This document shows, piece after piece, positions 36,916 through 51,786 of a stretch of 64,000 bases of DNA. Numbering within the stretch: position 1 is the first letter of the stretch; each line of letters starts with the position of its first letter. Under the pieces are notes generated by a model. It ran no database searches and was not told the DNA's origin. It saw nothing but the letters and a program-made list of their open reading frames with translations. This DNA comes from Telopea speciosissima (Eukaryota; Streptophyta; Magnoliopsida; Proteales; Proteaceae). The stretch spans positions 13,403,568 to 13,467,567 of the forward strand of contig NC_057925.1 in the NCBI RefSeq assembly GCF_018873765.1, given 5' to 3'. Made by a program: the position numbers and the translations under genes.

Positions 36916-37576
36916 CTTCTTGCTCTTATCATTTATTATTCTTCTCTCTGTGTGTCTCTCTGCTTCTGTGTTTCTCTGAATCTGATTATGTTAAGATTGT
37001 AAGAAATCAACTGACTCCACCGCCCAAACTGAATTGAATTGAGAGGTCCAGTTCTCTAGGGTGGGTGAGTGAGTCTGCAATCTTTAATTTAGAGAGTATT
37101 TGGTTTTATCTAATTGGGGGTTGTTGCTCTACATTCTTCTTGTTCTTATCATTTATTATTCTTCTCTCTGTGTGTCTCTCTGCTTCTGTGTTTCTCTGAA
37201 TCTGATTATGTTAAAATTGTAAGAAATCAACTGACTCCACCGCCCAAACTGAGCTGAATTGAGAGGTCCAGTTCTCTAGGGTGGGTGAGTGAGTCTGCAA
37301 TCTTTAACTTAGAGAGTATTTGGTTTTATCTAATTGGGGGTTGTTGCTCTACATTCTTCTTGTTCTTATCATTTATTATTCTTCTCTCTGTGTGTCTCTC
37401 TGCTTCTGTGTTTCTCTGAATCTGATTATGTTAAAATTGTAAGAAATCAACTGACTCCACCGCCCAAACTGAGCTGAATTGAGAGGTCCAGTTCTCTAGG
37501 GTGGGTGAGTGAGTCTGCAATCTTTAATTTAGAGAGTATTTGGTTTTATCCAATTGGGAGTTGTTGCTCTACATTC
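36916..37576. repeat. Three tandem copies of a 220-bp unit inside a MULE
   Basis: ATCATTTATTATTCTTCTCT recurs at 36929, 37149 and 37369, so the period is 220 bp. Copies two and three differ at very few positions, which suggests recent amplification. The unit is non-coding (CT-rich then AACTGACTCCACCGCCC). Confidence 0.92.
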
Positions 37577-37767
37577 GTCTCAACTCGTCGATCTGCAACC
37601 TGTTTGGTGGTAGTCATTCTAGCCGGATAAGAAGCCTCATAGTGACCATAATCCCTGTAAATTTGATTCACCTAAGCCCCTGATCCAATCAGTGAAGATT
37701 GTTGAGGAGATTGTTTAGGAGATTTAGGAGATCTAAGAGACTGATATCGATGTTTCAATGAAGAAAG

Positions 37768-38067
37768 CTAATTTCGAAGTCTATAAGCTTTGACCAAATC
37801 AAATATTACATGGTTCGGGATGATGTAGAAGACTCTTCCTGGTTTCAGAACAGAATCAGGCTGGATGACGATCCACGGATACCTCCAAAAATCTGGACGA
37901 GTGACACTGTGATTTGGATACTTCTCCAAGACTTCATGGGCAGTAATGGGTTCCCAATACAGCTCAACATACCCAGGTGAACCAATTTCAGCACACCAGG
38001 ATTTGAAGCGTAAGGTGTTTTCTTCCCCATTGCCCGCTTCAATCATCTCTGAGGTCGATATCTGCAA
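37768..38067 (-). pseudogene. Captured PADRE (DUF4228) domain gene fragment
   Basis: The minus-strand reading includes GSPGYVELYWEPITAHEVLE, KYPNHSVTRPDFWRYPWIV and QPDSVLKPGRVFYIIPNHVI. This is the pattern of plant DUF4228/PADRE proteins, small proteins of unknown biochemistry often induced by pathogens. The frame runs to a stop at 37768, so the C-terminus looks whole. Upstream, a splice-acceptor-like TTGCAG precedes ATATCGACCTC near 38061, suggesting an intron was captured too. Being inside inverted repeats with a 9-bp duplication, it is taken as a captured copy and not the parent gene. Confidence 0.7.
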
Positions 38068-39117
38068 GCACGATCGATGGGATTTGCCAGGTTAGCTCCT
38101 TCACACACATTAAAAGAGGGAGGGGAAAAAAGATCTGTATAATCTATTCTCCCCAATTTCAAATAATAACGAAACAGAGCTTCAACAATGGCATTCCAGT
38201 ATGGCTCTAAGCCACTATAAACTTTCTGACTAACTGAATCAAAAAGACCATGAAGCCTGCAAATGGGTTGAGTTTTTGCATTCCAAATGGGTCGTGATTC
38301 TCTACGGCACCCTACCCAAGGGGCGTACCCATACCCTCCACCTCCACCAGGTTATCGGCCGTGGTTTTGGGCTTGGGACGACGACGCTGCTCTTGTTTCT
38401 TACGCCACCCGATGAAAACGATGAACAGAGATAATGAGATTTAGGGTTTTACCCTTAAGGGTATTATGGGGAGTTCACCCTATTGAAAGGGTAATTTTGC
38501 CATTATAAAAATATTAACAACAACTTAACTGCAAAAGACTAACGGATTGGATTTAGTTGAAATATAATCATAAAATAAGGATAATCTTTGATATTTTTGC
38601 AAAATTTAGGGTGTTGTCTGTGAAATTTGCCTTTTTTATTATTATTAGGGAAATTTATGAAACATCTCCTGAAAATGGGCCGATACTCAGATCACCCCCT
38701 CATATTTAAAAATACTCAGATCACTCCCTCTACACTAACGGTGTTAGTCTGCTATTAGTTATTGGTGTAAAAGGATTATTTTACCCTTGTAAATATTTCA
38801 CCCTTATTTTTATGGGTTTTTTTACAATCGCCATCCCAAAATCTTTCATATTTACTATTATCCCTCCAAAAAACTTTGAAACAACTGTGACCCTCCCCTG
38901 TTGCATAGTAATAACTAACTGGCCCCAACCGTTACAGACTTGTAACGGAGGGAGTTAGTCGTGACAGTGTGCCGTTATCACGAATTTTTTAAAACCAAAA
39001 TGCCCTTTTGGGATGGTAATTGTAAAAAACTCCCACCCCATCTTCTCCTCCTTCTCTTGCATCTTCTTCCTGCTCACATTAACCGTATCAAATCCCAACG
39101 TGCCTGTAACTAGAATT

Positions 39118-39324
39118 TCAAGGGCTGAAGAAACCCAAAGCAAAATTGCTTCCAGTGGAGACAACGATTTGGCCAGCATCATCGGTGATTGATTCAGTTG
39201 GGTTTAGGGTATCGATAGGAGAAGGGTTGGGGACAACGGCGGAGGCGTTGAAATGGAAGAGTAGGAAGCATAACCATAACCATGTTGGAGAGAACATGAG
39301 ATCTGATCGTTGTTTTCTTCTCAT
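39118..39324 (-). pseudogene. Captured N-terminus of a G-type lectin S-receptor-like kinase
   Basis: The 68-codon minus-strand frame has a signal-peptide-like start (MRRKQRSDLMF, then TWLWLCFLLFHFNASA). It continues with DTLNPTESITDDAGQIVVST and GSNFALGFFSP, the opening of the bulb-lectin domain of S-locus-type receptor kinases. A stop follows FFSP, and after it the reading NSSYRHVGI continues the lectin domain. Only the first part of the exon is present, so this is a transposon-captured fragment. Confidence 0.75.
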
Positions 39325-40140
39325 TCACAATCATTGAATCACACAAGCAGTTTATCAATGAAAGAAAAAAAACGCATAATCAAATCGAAATCATAATCAA
39401 CTGAGAAGGAGAAGAAAAAGAAGAAAAAGATAAATTTGTATCAAAATCAACTGATCTAAGCCAATTTTATTCGCTCGAAACCATAATCAAATCGAAATCA
39501 TCGGAGAACAACTTTATAAATCAATTCCGTATCGTAGAACCTTGTAGGTATATGATTCCCTAAAAAAAAAAATTGATCGGGGCGACATTCAAAGAGGAAG
39601 AAATTTTAGGTTGCAGAAATATTCATACGACCCGTTTTACAGCAAAAGAAATGGAATAAAAAAAATATTTTTAAAAAATATTATAATTTAGGAAGGGATT
39701 TGTGAACCGTATGAAGAAATGAATTATTCCATTTCTTTGATTGCAAGTCCAGCAGGAACATTCCTGCAACTGAGGTGGGTGAATACTCACATTCATGAAT
39801 GTATGTGAACAGAATTTACTTCTCTCAATTCTTAGGTGTTGGTAGACAGAAAACAAAAGCTAATGGAATATACTATAAAATGCAGAGCAGACACAGATGG
39901 TTGAACCATTCAGAGCATAATTAAGCCTGGATAACCTGCTCTGGCTTTTAAACCCGTTTGTCCTCGAGACTGTTCGAAGCTCCACCGTAAAACTGTTCGG
40001 CCTGCACTCGTCCCCTTTTACTTTTCGCAGGCGCGCAGTTATGTGGCTGAAACCAGCATCATTTCAAGCCCTTTGAAGCCACTAGAAACCACTGAGAGAT
40101 GCTATACAGCATGGAATCTGGACTATTTTCATGCTGCCAA

Positions 40141-40227
40141 ATCGTTGTCTCCACTGGAAGCAATTTTGCTTTAGGTTTCTTCAGCCCTTGAAATTCTAGG
40201 TACAGGTACGTTGGGATTTGGTACGGT
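40141..40227 (+). pseudogene. Second copy of the lectin receptor kinase fragment in the opposite arm
   Basis: The plus-strand reading IVVSTGSNFALGFFSP, stop, NSRYRYVGIWYG is the mirror copy of the fragment in the left arm. It carries a little more of the lectin domain (GIWYG) intact. The shared stop shows the two arms descend from one capture. Confidence 0.7.
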
Positions 40228-41772
40228 TAATGTGAGCAGGAAGAAGGAGAAGGAGAAGAAGAAGGAGGAGGAGAAGGGACGGTGATGGGGTGAGAGTTTT
40301 TTATAATTACCATCCCAAAAGGGCATTTTGGTCTTAAAAAATTCGTGACAATGGCACACTGTCACGATTAACCCCCTTCGTTACAGGTCTGTAATAGTAA
40401 GGACCAGTTAGTTATTAGTATGCAACAGGGGAGGGTAACAGTTAGTTTTACATTTTTTGAAGAGATAATAGTAAATATGAAAGATTTTGGGATGATAATT
40501 ATAAAAAACCCTTTATTTTTTCCCCCTTCCCCTTGTTTATACCTACTCTTTTGATAATGTAAAATGGGTATTTTGAATTAGTACGAGCTTCTCTCTCTGA
40601 AACTTGGAATGAAGATGATCTCTGTCTTTTGATGATAAATGTGGTTTTGAGCAGAGAGAGAAAAAGAACAACCCACCCCTTCTAATCCATGAATTTCTTC
40701 TTTTTTTTCCCCTTTTTTTAATTTTTCAGGTTTAACTTTTCTTTTCAACTGTTATTCTTTCTCCACTTCTTTTTTATTAGATTCCATATCTTTACTCTTC
40801 TTTTTGTTCTTCTTTTCTTTAAATCCATTACATAAATGGATGGACTTGCAGGTTTTATTTTCAGGAATACTTTCAGGTCATGAGGTTGTCAAAATAAAAC
40901 CCTGTCCCTGTAGCCTTAGTTGAATCAAGTCTGCAACTTGATCTTCTTCCTCTTCTCCTCTCTTTCATTCCTTTCCCTTCAAGACCCATGTCTCCATTAT
41001 TTCTGCAACTGATAATAAGAAATATTTGATCTTTAAAGACATTGGAAGTGATGTTGACAACGATGGTTACCTTTTGCAGCTGTAATTTCTTCACTCTTCA
41101 TTGTTTAGGGATGTTTGGAGTCATTGCAATGAGAAAAGTTTGAGAATTGACAGCTTGAGGTGAGGTGCATTTCCAAAACTGCACAAATGAGGGATTCAAA
41201 GAACAGTGGTAGAAATGTAGAAATGGAGGTGTGATTTGAATTTGGAGTGGAGGGTATCATGGTCAAGGAAGGAACTGAAATTTTATCCAGTCTGTGGTGT
41301 GGTCCTTGTCGCCATTAACGAGGACCAGTCTCTTGGAAGAAGAAGGTAAGAAACGAGATTAAAAAAAATAAGAGATTTGGCTGTACGGGTTTTTTCCTTC
41401 AAGCTGGTTCATTGAATCTTCACCTTTCTCGACGAGGTACGTCGACAACGGCGGCGGCGACGGTGCTACGAGCAGAGTTGCAAGAAAAGGGTGGGGTATT
41501 TTAGGTTGAAGATGAAGGGTAGTATTGTAAATTTAATAGTACATGTTGGGTTCTTAGACCTAAGGGTAAAATAGTAATTATACTCTTCTCAAGGGTAGTT
41601 TAGGGTTTTCAAAACATTTAACTAACTGACTTCATCAGTTAACTAACGGTAGGGTCTAATTTGGGTATAGAGCTCTAATGTAGGGGGTGATCTGAGTATT
41701 TTCAAATATGAGGGGGTGATCTGAGTATCGACCCATTTTCAAGGGGTGTTTCATAAATTTCCCTTATTATTA

Positions 41773-45044
<3,272 letters not shown>

Positions 45045-46184
45045 TCATTGTGAAGTGGGTTGAATACCTTTGATTCTTCTGAGCTCATATGCCACTTTCA
45101 TCATAGTAGGCCTTCCCTCAGGATTCACTTTGACACATTTCAGAGCAAGCTCTGCACATGCCATTGACTGCTCTCTGTTTCTTTCCCTCAAGATATTTGC
45201 TTTTAAGTACCTTTCAAGATCATTTTCAGTTTTCATAACAGTATCGCAATCCTTTCCATTCTGCTCAACCAACAGTTCAGTATCGTTTTCACCATCAAAC
45301 ACCTCCTCGAATATATGATTAACCCTCCTACCTGTCAAAATCTCAAGCAATACACATCCAAAGCTATAAACATCGGTCTTCTCTGTAAACCTCCCAGTGG
45401 AGAAGGCTTCAGGAGCAATGAACCCAATTGACCCAACAACCTCTGATTCTACATATGTTTCACCCAAAGGAATCGATATGGAAAGCCCAAACTCGAATAG
45501 TTTGGCAACAAAGTTTTTACCTAAGAAAATATTTCTGGGTTTGATTTCCCTATGGATGATGGGCTTGGAAGTACCTTTGTGGAGATAGGTTATTGCATCT
45601 GCTACCTCAGTCGCAATCCTTAACCTGTTATCCCACGTTAATAGTGGATGGTGCTTCGAAGGAGCTTCCAACTTCTCGTAAATATGATCAGAGAGATCTC
45701 CGTTCTCTGCAAATTCATACACCAGTGTAGGAACTTGGGTCTCTAAGCAACAACCCAAAAGTTTCAAAACATGCTTCTGATGATTCATCTGCGATGCGAC
45801 TGCGAGTTCATTTATGTACCAGTGGATAAAACTCTCAGCATCATTTTTAGTAAACCACTTGACCGAAATTTCACGATTTTCTAGGGTTCCTTTATACAAT
45901 TTATAGGTCAAATCACTATGAAGAACTCCATCTTGAGCATAATTGTTGGTTGCAATCTGGAGTTCTTGCTTGGAGAAGTTACGGAAGGGAGTTGATTTGC
46001 CACCGAAGGAAGAAATTAGCTCTTCTAATATCCGACCTCCATTCTCTAACATGAATGATTCCTCGTCTGTTCTTCCCTTTAAGAATCTGAATTGCTCCTG
46101 TTCTGGGTTTTTCTTCTCGAGAGATCTGGATTCCTTTTCTGTTGGGTTTCTTCCATTGTTGGGTAATTTAAAACATGACCACAT
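45045..46184 (-). CDS. ZED1/ZRK-like receptor-like cytoplasmic pseudokinase (RLCK XII)
   Basis: Single-exon 379-aa kinase-fold protein without a transmembrane segment. Residues 70-110 are FSKQELQIATNNYAQDGVL...YKLYKGTLENREISVKW. There is no glycine-rich loop, but a lysine is kept (K109). The catalytic loop is HREIKPRNI (211-219), so HRD is HRE. The metal-binding DFG is EFG (231-233). IAPEA (256-260) and DVYSFG (271-276) are kept. ENREISVKWF and the single-exon form resemble the ZED1/ZRK family, which acts with the NLR ZAR1 as decoys or adaptors for bacterial effectors. The N-terminus (MWSCF) has a Cys that could be acylated but no Gly2. A splice-acceptor-like GGTTGCAG just upstream (about 46220) hints at a 5'UTR intron. 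It looks intact. It could instead be a weakly active wall-associated-kinase-like RLCK. Confidence 0.85.
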   Translation of the reverse strand: MWSCFKLPNNGRNPTEKESRSLEKKNPEQEQFRFLKGRTDEESFMLENGGRILEELISSFGGKSTPFRNFSKQELQIATNNYAQDGVLHSDLTYKLYKGTLENREISVKWFTKNDAESFIHWYINELAVASQMNHQKHVLKLLGCCLETQVPTLVYEFAENGDLSDHIYEKLEAPSKHHPLLTWDNRLRIATEVADAITYLHKGTSKPIIHREIKPRNIFLGKNFVAKLFEFGLSISIPLGETYVESEVVGSIGFIAPEAFSTGRFTEKTDVYSFGCVLLEILTGRRVNHIFEEVFDGENDTELLVEQNGKDCDTVMKTENDLERYLKANILRERNREQSMACAELALKCVKVNPEGRPTMMKVAYELRRIKGIQPTSQ

Positions 46185-46517
46185 GCTTGCTAGTGGTGGA
46201 GACTACTGTAAACCTGCAACCCCTGTCAAAATACTCCTAAACTGAAGAAAGAAAAATGGAGCAATGAAGGTCGTATGTTCAAAAACGTGTTTGCAGGGCA
46301 GATTTGAAGATCAACAACAATAAAAAGAAGAAAATCAACACAAACCAATACTGAGAGAACATGAGTACTGCTCTGGATCTGAATGCTCATAGATTAGATC
46401 TTATTTTTGAAGATGAAGAAGAACGATAGTTGACTGAATGGAAAAAAGTCAAAAAACTACGTCTGGTCGAAACGACAGGCCAATCAAACCCTGACAAGCG
46501 GAAAATTTGTGTTTGTG

Positions 46518-49500
46518 TTTTTTTTTGGTAAACAAGTCTTTATTAAGAAAAAAAAAAGACATGCAAAGCTCACGGTAGCGAAGAATGACACATCTCACGC
46601 AGGCACGCAGCCATGGGGTGGAAATGGGCCAGTAAGTTGTGCATGTTAACGACAAAGCTTTCCTAGCCAAGGAGTCAACCACGCTCCCCGTGGAATATAA
46701 GTGAAGCTACAACATACAAAGAAGGAAGAAAGGTGGATAATGTCATCAATGATCACTCGAATCAGCAATGGTGAAGTCCCACCACCATCCTGGATATGTG
46801 TAATGAGATTTATATTATCTGATTCAACCATAACTTGCGCAAATCCAGTCTTGATCATCTCCAACAGTGCCATACGAATAGCATGAGCCTCACCAACCAT
46901 AACATCCGAAAAAGAAATTGGATCGGATACAACTATCAAAGGCATTCCCCTGTGATCTCTACAAATGAAACCAATCCCAGATCTGCATAAATCCAAAGAC
47001 AGACTGGCATCACAGTTGCACTTGATAAAATCTGCAGAAGGTGCTATCCATCGTTGTGTTAAGATTAGAGTTGTTGGAGAAATAGTAGCAGCAATAGATT
47101 GTACATCCATAAACTCCTGAAATGCCTTTACAGCTGCAGAAATTATTTCACTTGGATGCCAAAGTCTACGCCCAAAGACCAGATCAATGCGTGATAACCA
47201 CAAAAACCAACAAACAAAGCTGCATAAGGTTATCAACGATCGAGCTTCCTTCTTTCCCTGGTTAGAGAATGACTTCCAACCATAAATCCAATCTGATATG
47301 GATGGATTTCCATTCATTGAAGAGATAGAACCAAGTGGACAACCAAACCAAACAACTTTAGCATATGCACAGCCCAAAAGAATATGTGAAGTCGTTTCAC
47401 ATTCACCACAATGACCACACAACGGATCAACATTGATATTACGCCGATTAAGTGCATCTCCTATTGCTAAGCCACTTGCACAAGCTCGCCATAGAAACCG
47501 TTGAATCTTGGGCATAGTGCTACAATTCCAGATGATTTTCCAAACATCAGTAGGAATTGTACTCCAATCATTTAACCTTGAGGCAGACGTTGCTGATAAA
47601 TGACGTACGTGCTTGTTCCTTATTAGAAAGAAGATGATAAGTACTTCGAATAGAGAAAACTCCATTCCTACTTCCCATCCATTCCAACTTATCAGGTTGT
47701 GGAAAGAGTGACAAATTAATCTTCTTAATTGCTACTATATCAGCATCATTAAAATAGGAAGATAGAACATCATCGCTCCAAGTCCTATTTGATTCATCAA
47801 TAAGGTTTGAAACCTTTGAAGGCCATATTAGCGGTGTATAAGGTGTGGTAACCTTAAAATCTGCCAACGTAGGAACCCAAGCATCTTGCCATATATCGAC
47901 ATTCAAACCAGTTCCAATTCTCCAACATAAACCTTCAGCCAAGACCCGGTTTCCTTCCATAAGACTTCGCCATCCCCAACTAGGCCGATGTCCACAAGTA
48001 GCATCCAAAAAGTCATTGTGTGGGAAGTATATAGCCTTTAAAAAATGAAATAAAAGACTATTGGGATCAGACCATAAACGCCAAGCCATCTTTGAAAGAA
48101 GTGCACTATTATGAAGAGAAGAATCACGGAAGCCCAAACCACCATTCTCCTTTGATAAACATAGGCGCTCCCAAGAAATCCAATGCATCTTTGGCCAGCC
48201 ATCAATGTCACCCCAGTAAAAATTTGAAGCCATTTGGCGTAAAGATTTATGATATGATGCTGGTAATTTAAAATGCATACATGCATAATTTGACATAGAA
48301 AAAACCACAGACTTTAACAACACCTCCTTACCAGCATGTGATAAAAGTTTAGACTTCCATCCTTGTACTTACTGTCGCACCCTATCAGAGAGATAAAATG
48401 AATTAAGAAACACCAAAATCATTAGGAAGCCCCAAATACTTTTTAGGTCCAGAATCATATGGCACTTTCATAATTCTGGAAAACCATCTCTTGATCCTTG
48501 GATGAGTATTTGGTGAAAAAGTCATACAAGATTTTTCAAGTTAATCTCCTGACCAGATGCCTTACAATAAGTAGATAAACATGACTTAATTACATATAAT
48601 TCTTCCAACTTTCCTTCAGCAAATAGGAGACTATCATCTGCAAATAAGAGATGTGTAATTGGTGGCGCACGATTACGAACTCTTATACCTTTAATGTCAC
48701 CATCAGATTCAGCCTTTTGTAATAAACAACTCAAAGTATGAGAACAAAGAATAAACAAGGCTGGTGATAAAGGATCTCCTTGTCGAATACCTCGTGAAGG
48801 AACAATAGTGCCCCTAGGTGCATCATTGATAAGAATTTGATAAGAAACAGGTAATAAACAAGCCATAATCATTTTCACCCAATGTGATGCAAAACCCATC
48901 TTGAGAAGAATATGCTCAATAAATTGCCACTCCAATCCGTCATATGCTTTCTTCATATCAAGCTTTAACGCCACCAATTTTTTCTTCCCTTTCTTCATTT
49001 TGTTAATATAGTGGAAAAGTTCATGAGCAATTAAAACATTATCAGAAATTGCTCTATTTGGAATAAAAGTAGATTGAAAAGGAGAGATAATATCATCCAA
49101 TATGGATTTCAATCTTGTAGCTAGCAATAATCTTAGTGATAACTTTGCATACAACAATACAAAGAGCTATTGGCCTGAATTGATCTGTAAATTCTGGTTG
49201 TAAAACTTTTGGTACAAGACAAACCAAAGTTTCATTCAATACAGAAGACATGACTCCCATCTCAAAGAAGTTTGTAACAAACAAATACAAATCATCCTTA
49301 ATAATATCCCAATATTTATGATGATTTAAGAGGACTCATAGCAAATAAAGCCATCTTCATCTCTTCTATAGAAGGTACATCACAAAGCATTTCATTTGTA
49401 GGCTGAGATATACATGGAACAACCGAATCCAAGCCAACATGAAGGGAAGTGGAATCAATACCATCAGATTGAAAAGCCAAATTAAAATGAGCAAGAATCT

Positions 49501-51750
49501 CCTGATATAACTCATGATCAGTTTGAGTCCATTGACCATTGGGCAATTTAAGTTGTACGACCCTATTAAAACTCCTTCTTTGTAATGTAGAGGCATGGAA
49601 AAAATTGGTATTTCTATCTCCTTCCTTTAACCAAGATGTCCTTGATTTCTGCCTCCATAATTCCTCCTCATTAGCAAGGGCATCATCAAGCGAACGCTTG
49701 AGATGCATAATTTCAGAATTAATGGAATCAGTTAATGGCATACTTTGTAACCTATCAATTTCATCAATAAGATTCTTGATTTCAATTTGAACATGGCCAA
49801 ATACCTCGTTATTCCACCGAATATAATCAGACCTACATTCATTCAACTTTTGATGCAAAATAGAAGAAGGAGAATCCATAGAAGAAGAAGACCATGCTAG
49901 TTGTGCCACTGTTTTACAATCAGGGTGCTTGAACCAAATTGATTCAAAACGAAAGAGCCGTTACCCTCCAAAACGCCGTCCATCCATATTAATCAAAAGT
50001 GGTGCATGATCTAAACCAATTTGAGACTTAGTATAAACATAAACATCTACAAATTTCAATCTCAAGGCCTGGTTACATAATGCATGGTCCAAACGAACCT
50101 TAACATTAGCATCTCCTGTCCATCTATTACACCAAGTAAAGGTGGGACCATGACAACCCAAATCCATTAAAGCACATACATCAAGCATATTTTGAAATAG
50201 AGACATATCTCTAGGCCGGATCACTCCGCTTCCCTCCTTGTTTCTCCTGCCCAAGTAAGATGAGAATTGAAATCTCCAAATAACAGCCAAGGCAAACTTC
50301 TTTGCTCCCCAATTGATTATCAAAGAATCCCAAACTTGATGTCTTAAAGCTTTAACAGGATCACCATATACGCAACTCAAGAGAAAAGAACAACCAGCCT
50401 CATTAGTAATATTCATATCCAGAATTCTTGGAGAAAAAGATACTAATTGAATAATAATAATAGGATCACGCCACAATAGAGCAAGGCCACCTGATAAACC
50501 AATTGGGTCAACACAAAATAAATGATCCAACGCCGCCTTATATATTCCATGCGTGGACGTTTACATTTATTCTCCATAAGAAAAACCACATCTGGCCTAT
50601 CAACACGGGAGAGCTGTGATAAAAACCGAACTGTCGAAGGTCTCCCGGCCAATTCCTTGACAGTTCCAACTTAAGAATTTCATTGTTGCCCGTGGTGTTG
50701 ATGAATATCAGCCACCACGGGGGTAGGAATCTCATCCCATTCCTTAGGAGAAGAAGCATCAGGAGAAGACAGTCTTGGGCGTTTATGCGACTCTGGACAA
50801 ACATCCATAGGAAGAGTGATAGAATTACACCCAACATGTGTCATTGAACGCCGCATCGCTTAACATGAATCATTGAACGTAAACTCTTAGGAATGTCCAT
50901 ATTGATCCTACATCTGTAGAGCATAGATCGCACACCATTAATGTAATAGGTTGTTTCCATTAATAGTCGTGGCTCACCAAATCTCTGAGCAATACCTAAC
51001 AACACCTCAGTAGAGCGTAGATCAATTGGAACATCCAGAAATTGAACCCAAAAATCACAATGGGTGAATGCATTATCCAAGCAGCCATGCCATTTCTCTA
51101 GGATTAACAAGTTACCATTCACACTCCATGGGCCATCAAGTAGAACATTTTGCATATCTATTTCATGTTCAAACTTGATTAGAAAATGATCAGCCTCCAA
51201 CGGATGCACTTGAACATCCTTTACAGCATTCCAGGCACGCAACTAACCATCCGAAACAGATTGTTTACGGTATGGCTTATCAACAATGATCTTTCCAACC
51301 AGACAATAGGCATAGTCAGCAACAACCAAACGATCTTCTAAATCATCAGCGAGAGAAAAGGTATCATCATCAGATAATACAGATTCATTTTCAGTGAGAT
51401 TAACTGCAGCAGTAGACGATGATGGAGGTAATGGGTTAGGCAATGGGGCAGAAGAAGACAAAGGATTAGTACGTGGGAATTGTAGATGAAGAAATTGGTA
51501 GGGTTATTGAAGGAGAGGAAATTATTAGTGGTGGAAGCGATGGTTGTGGAAATGATGCATGAGATGGTGCATGAGTAGGTTGAAGAGATGATGGAAGGGA
51601 GTCAGAATGGAGAGGCAAAGTATGAGAGCGTTCACCAGTTTGGTCCTGGGAATGATGTGATGAAGACGGTGGAGACGCCATTAATGAAGAAAAAATGCAG
51701 AAGATAGTAGAAGGATTTGAGGAAAAGCAATAGAGAGAGAGAGAGGAAAC
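46518..51750 (-). mobile_element. Near full-length L1-type LINE with RNase H domain
   Basis: The tail is the T-run at 46518-46526. ORF1 starts near 51681 (MASPPSSSHHSQ), runs through a DUF4283-like region (51242-50841; DGPWSVNGNLLILEKW) and ends near 50840. ORF2 has an endonuclease (about 50690-49961; GLSGGLALLWRDP, CVYGDP), reverse transcriptase (49300-48520; LDMKKAYDGLEW, GIRQGDPLSPALF, LLFADDSLLFA) and zinc-binding region (47630-47300; IPKIQRFLWRACASGL). It ends with a C-terminal RNase H (47060-46650; KCNCDASLS, GEAHAIRMALLE). Several frame breaks separate the pieces, so it is dead, but overall order and length are complete. Its 3' end lies about 330 bp upstream of the pseudokinase ATG. 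Confidence 0.88.
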
Positions 51751-51786
51751 ACGCCAAAAAGCGGAGTTAGCACCCAAAGTTGAAAT

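Larger units (their letters stand above)
36215..38632. mobile_element. Pack-MULE carrying a PADRE/DUF4228 gene fragment
   Basis: Inverted ends GGCCAAATTTCATGGACACC and GGTGTTGTCTGTGAAATTTG are followed by further matching blocks (TTTTGCAAAAATATCAATC; TTAACG). They are flanked by 9-bp duplications TTTTTATTA at 36206-36214 and 38633-38641. The interior has GCC-repeat-rich sequence (36385-36560), an unassigned plus-strand open frame (36619-37002), a 220-bp triplication and a minus-strand PADRE-domain fragment (37768-38067). Another minus-strand stretch at about 38100-38330 looks coding (VYSGLEPYWNAIVEALFRYY) but I cannot assign it. The right end matches that of the partial element ending at 53142. 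Confidence 0.82.
38814..40511. mobile_element. Nested Pack-MULE with ~370-bp inverted arms holding a lectin receptor kinase fragment
   Basis: GGGTTTTTTTACAATCGCCA pairs with the right end. The pairing continues through the arms to about 39183 on the left and 40143 on the right. Flanks TTATTTTTA and TTATTTTTT suggest a 9-bp duplication with one change. The inner ends of both arms contain the same fragment of a G-type lectin receptor kinase gene. The central 1 kb is AT-rich and unassigned. No transposase is present. Confidence 0.8.
38648..41763. mobile_element. MULE, host of a nested MULE
   Basis: Inverted ends GGGAAATTTATGAAACATCTC and its complement at 41743-41763, extending about 50 bp through GATACTCAGATCACCCC. 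They are flanked by identical 9-bp duplications TTATTATTA at 38639-38647 and 41764-41772. It begins 15 bp after the previous MULE. Interior sequence at 40512-41500 is unassigned and includes a GGCGGCGGCGACGG patch near 41450. A second MULE (38814-40511) is inserted near its left end. Confidence 0.88.
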
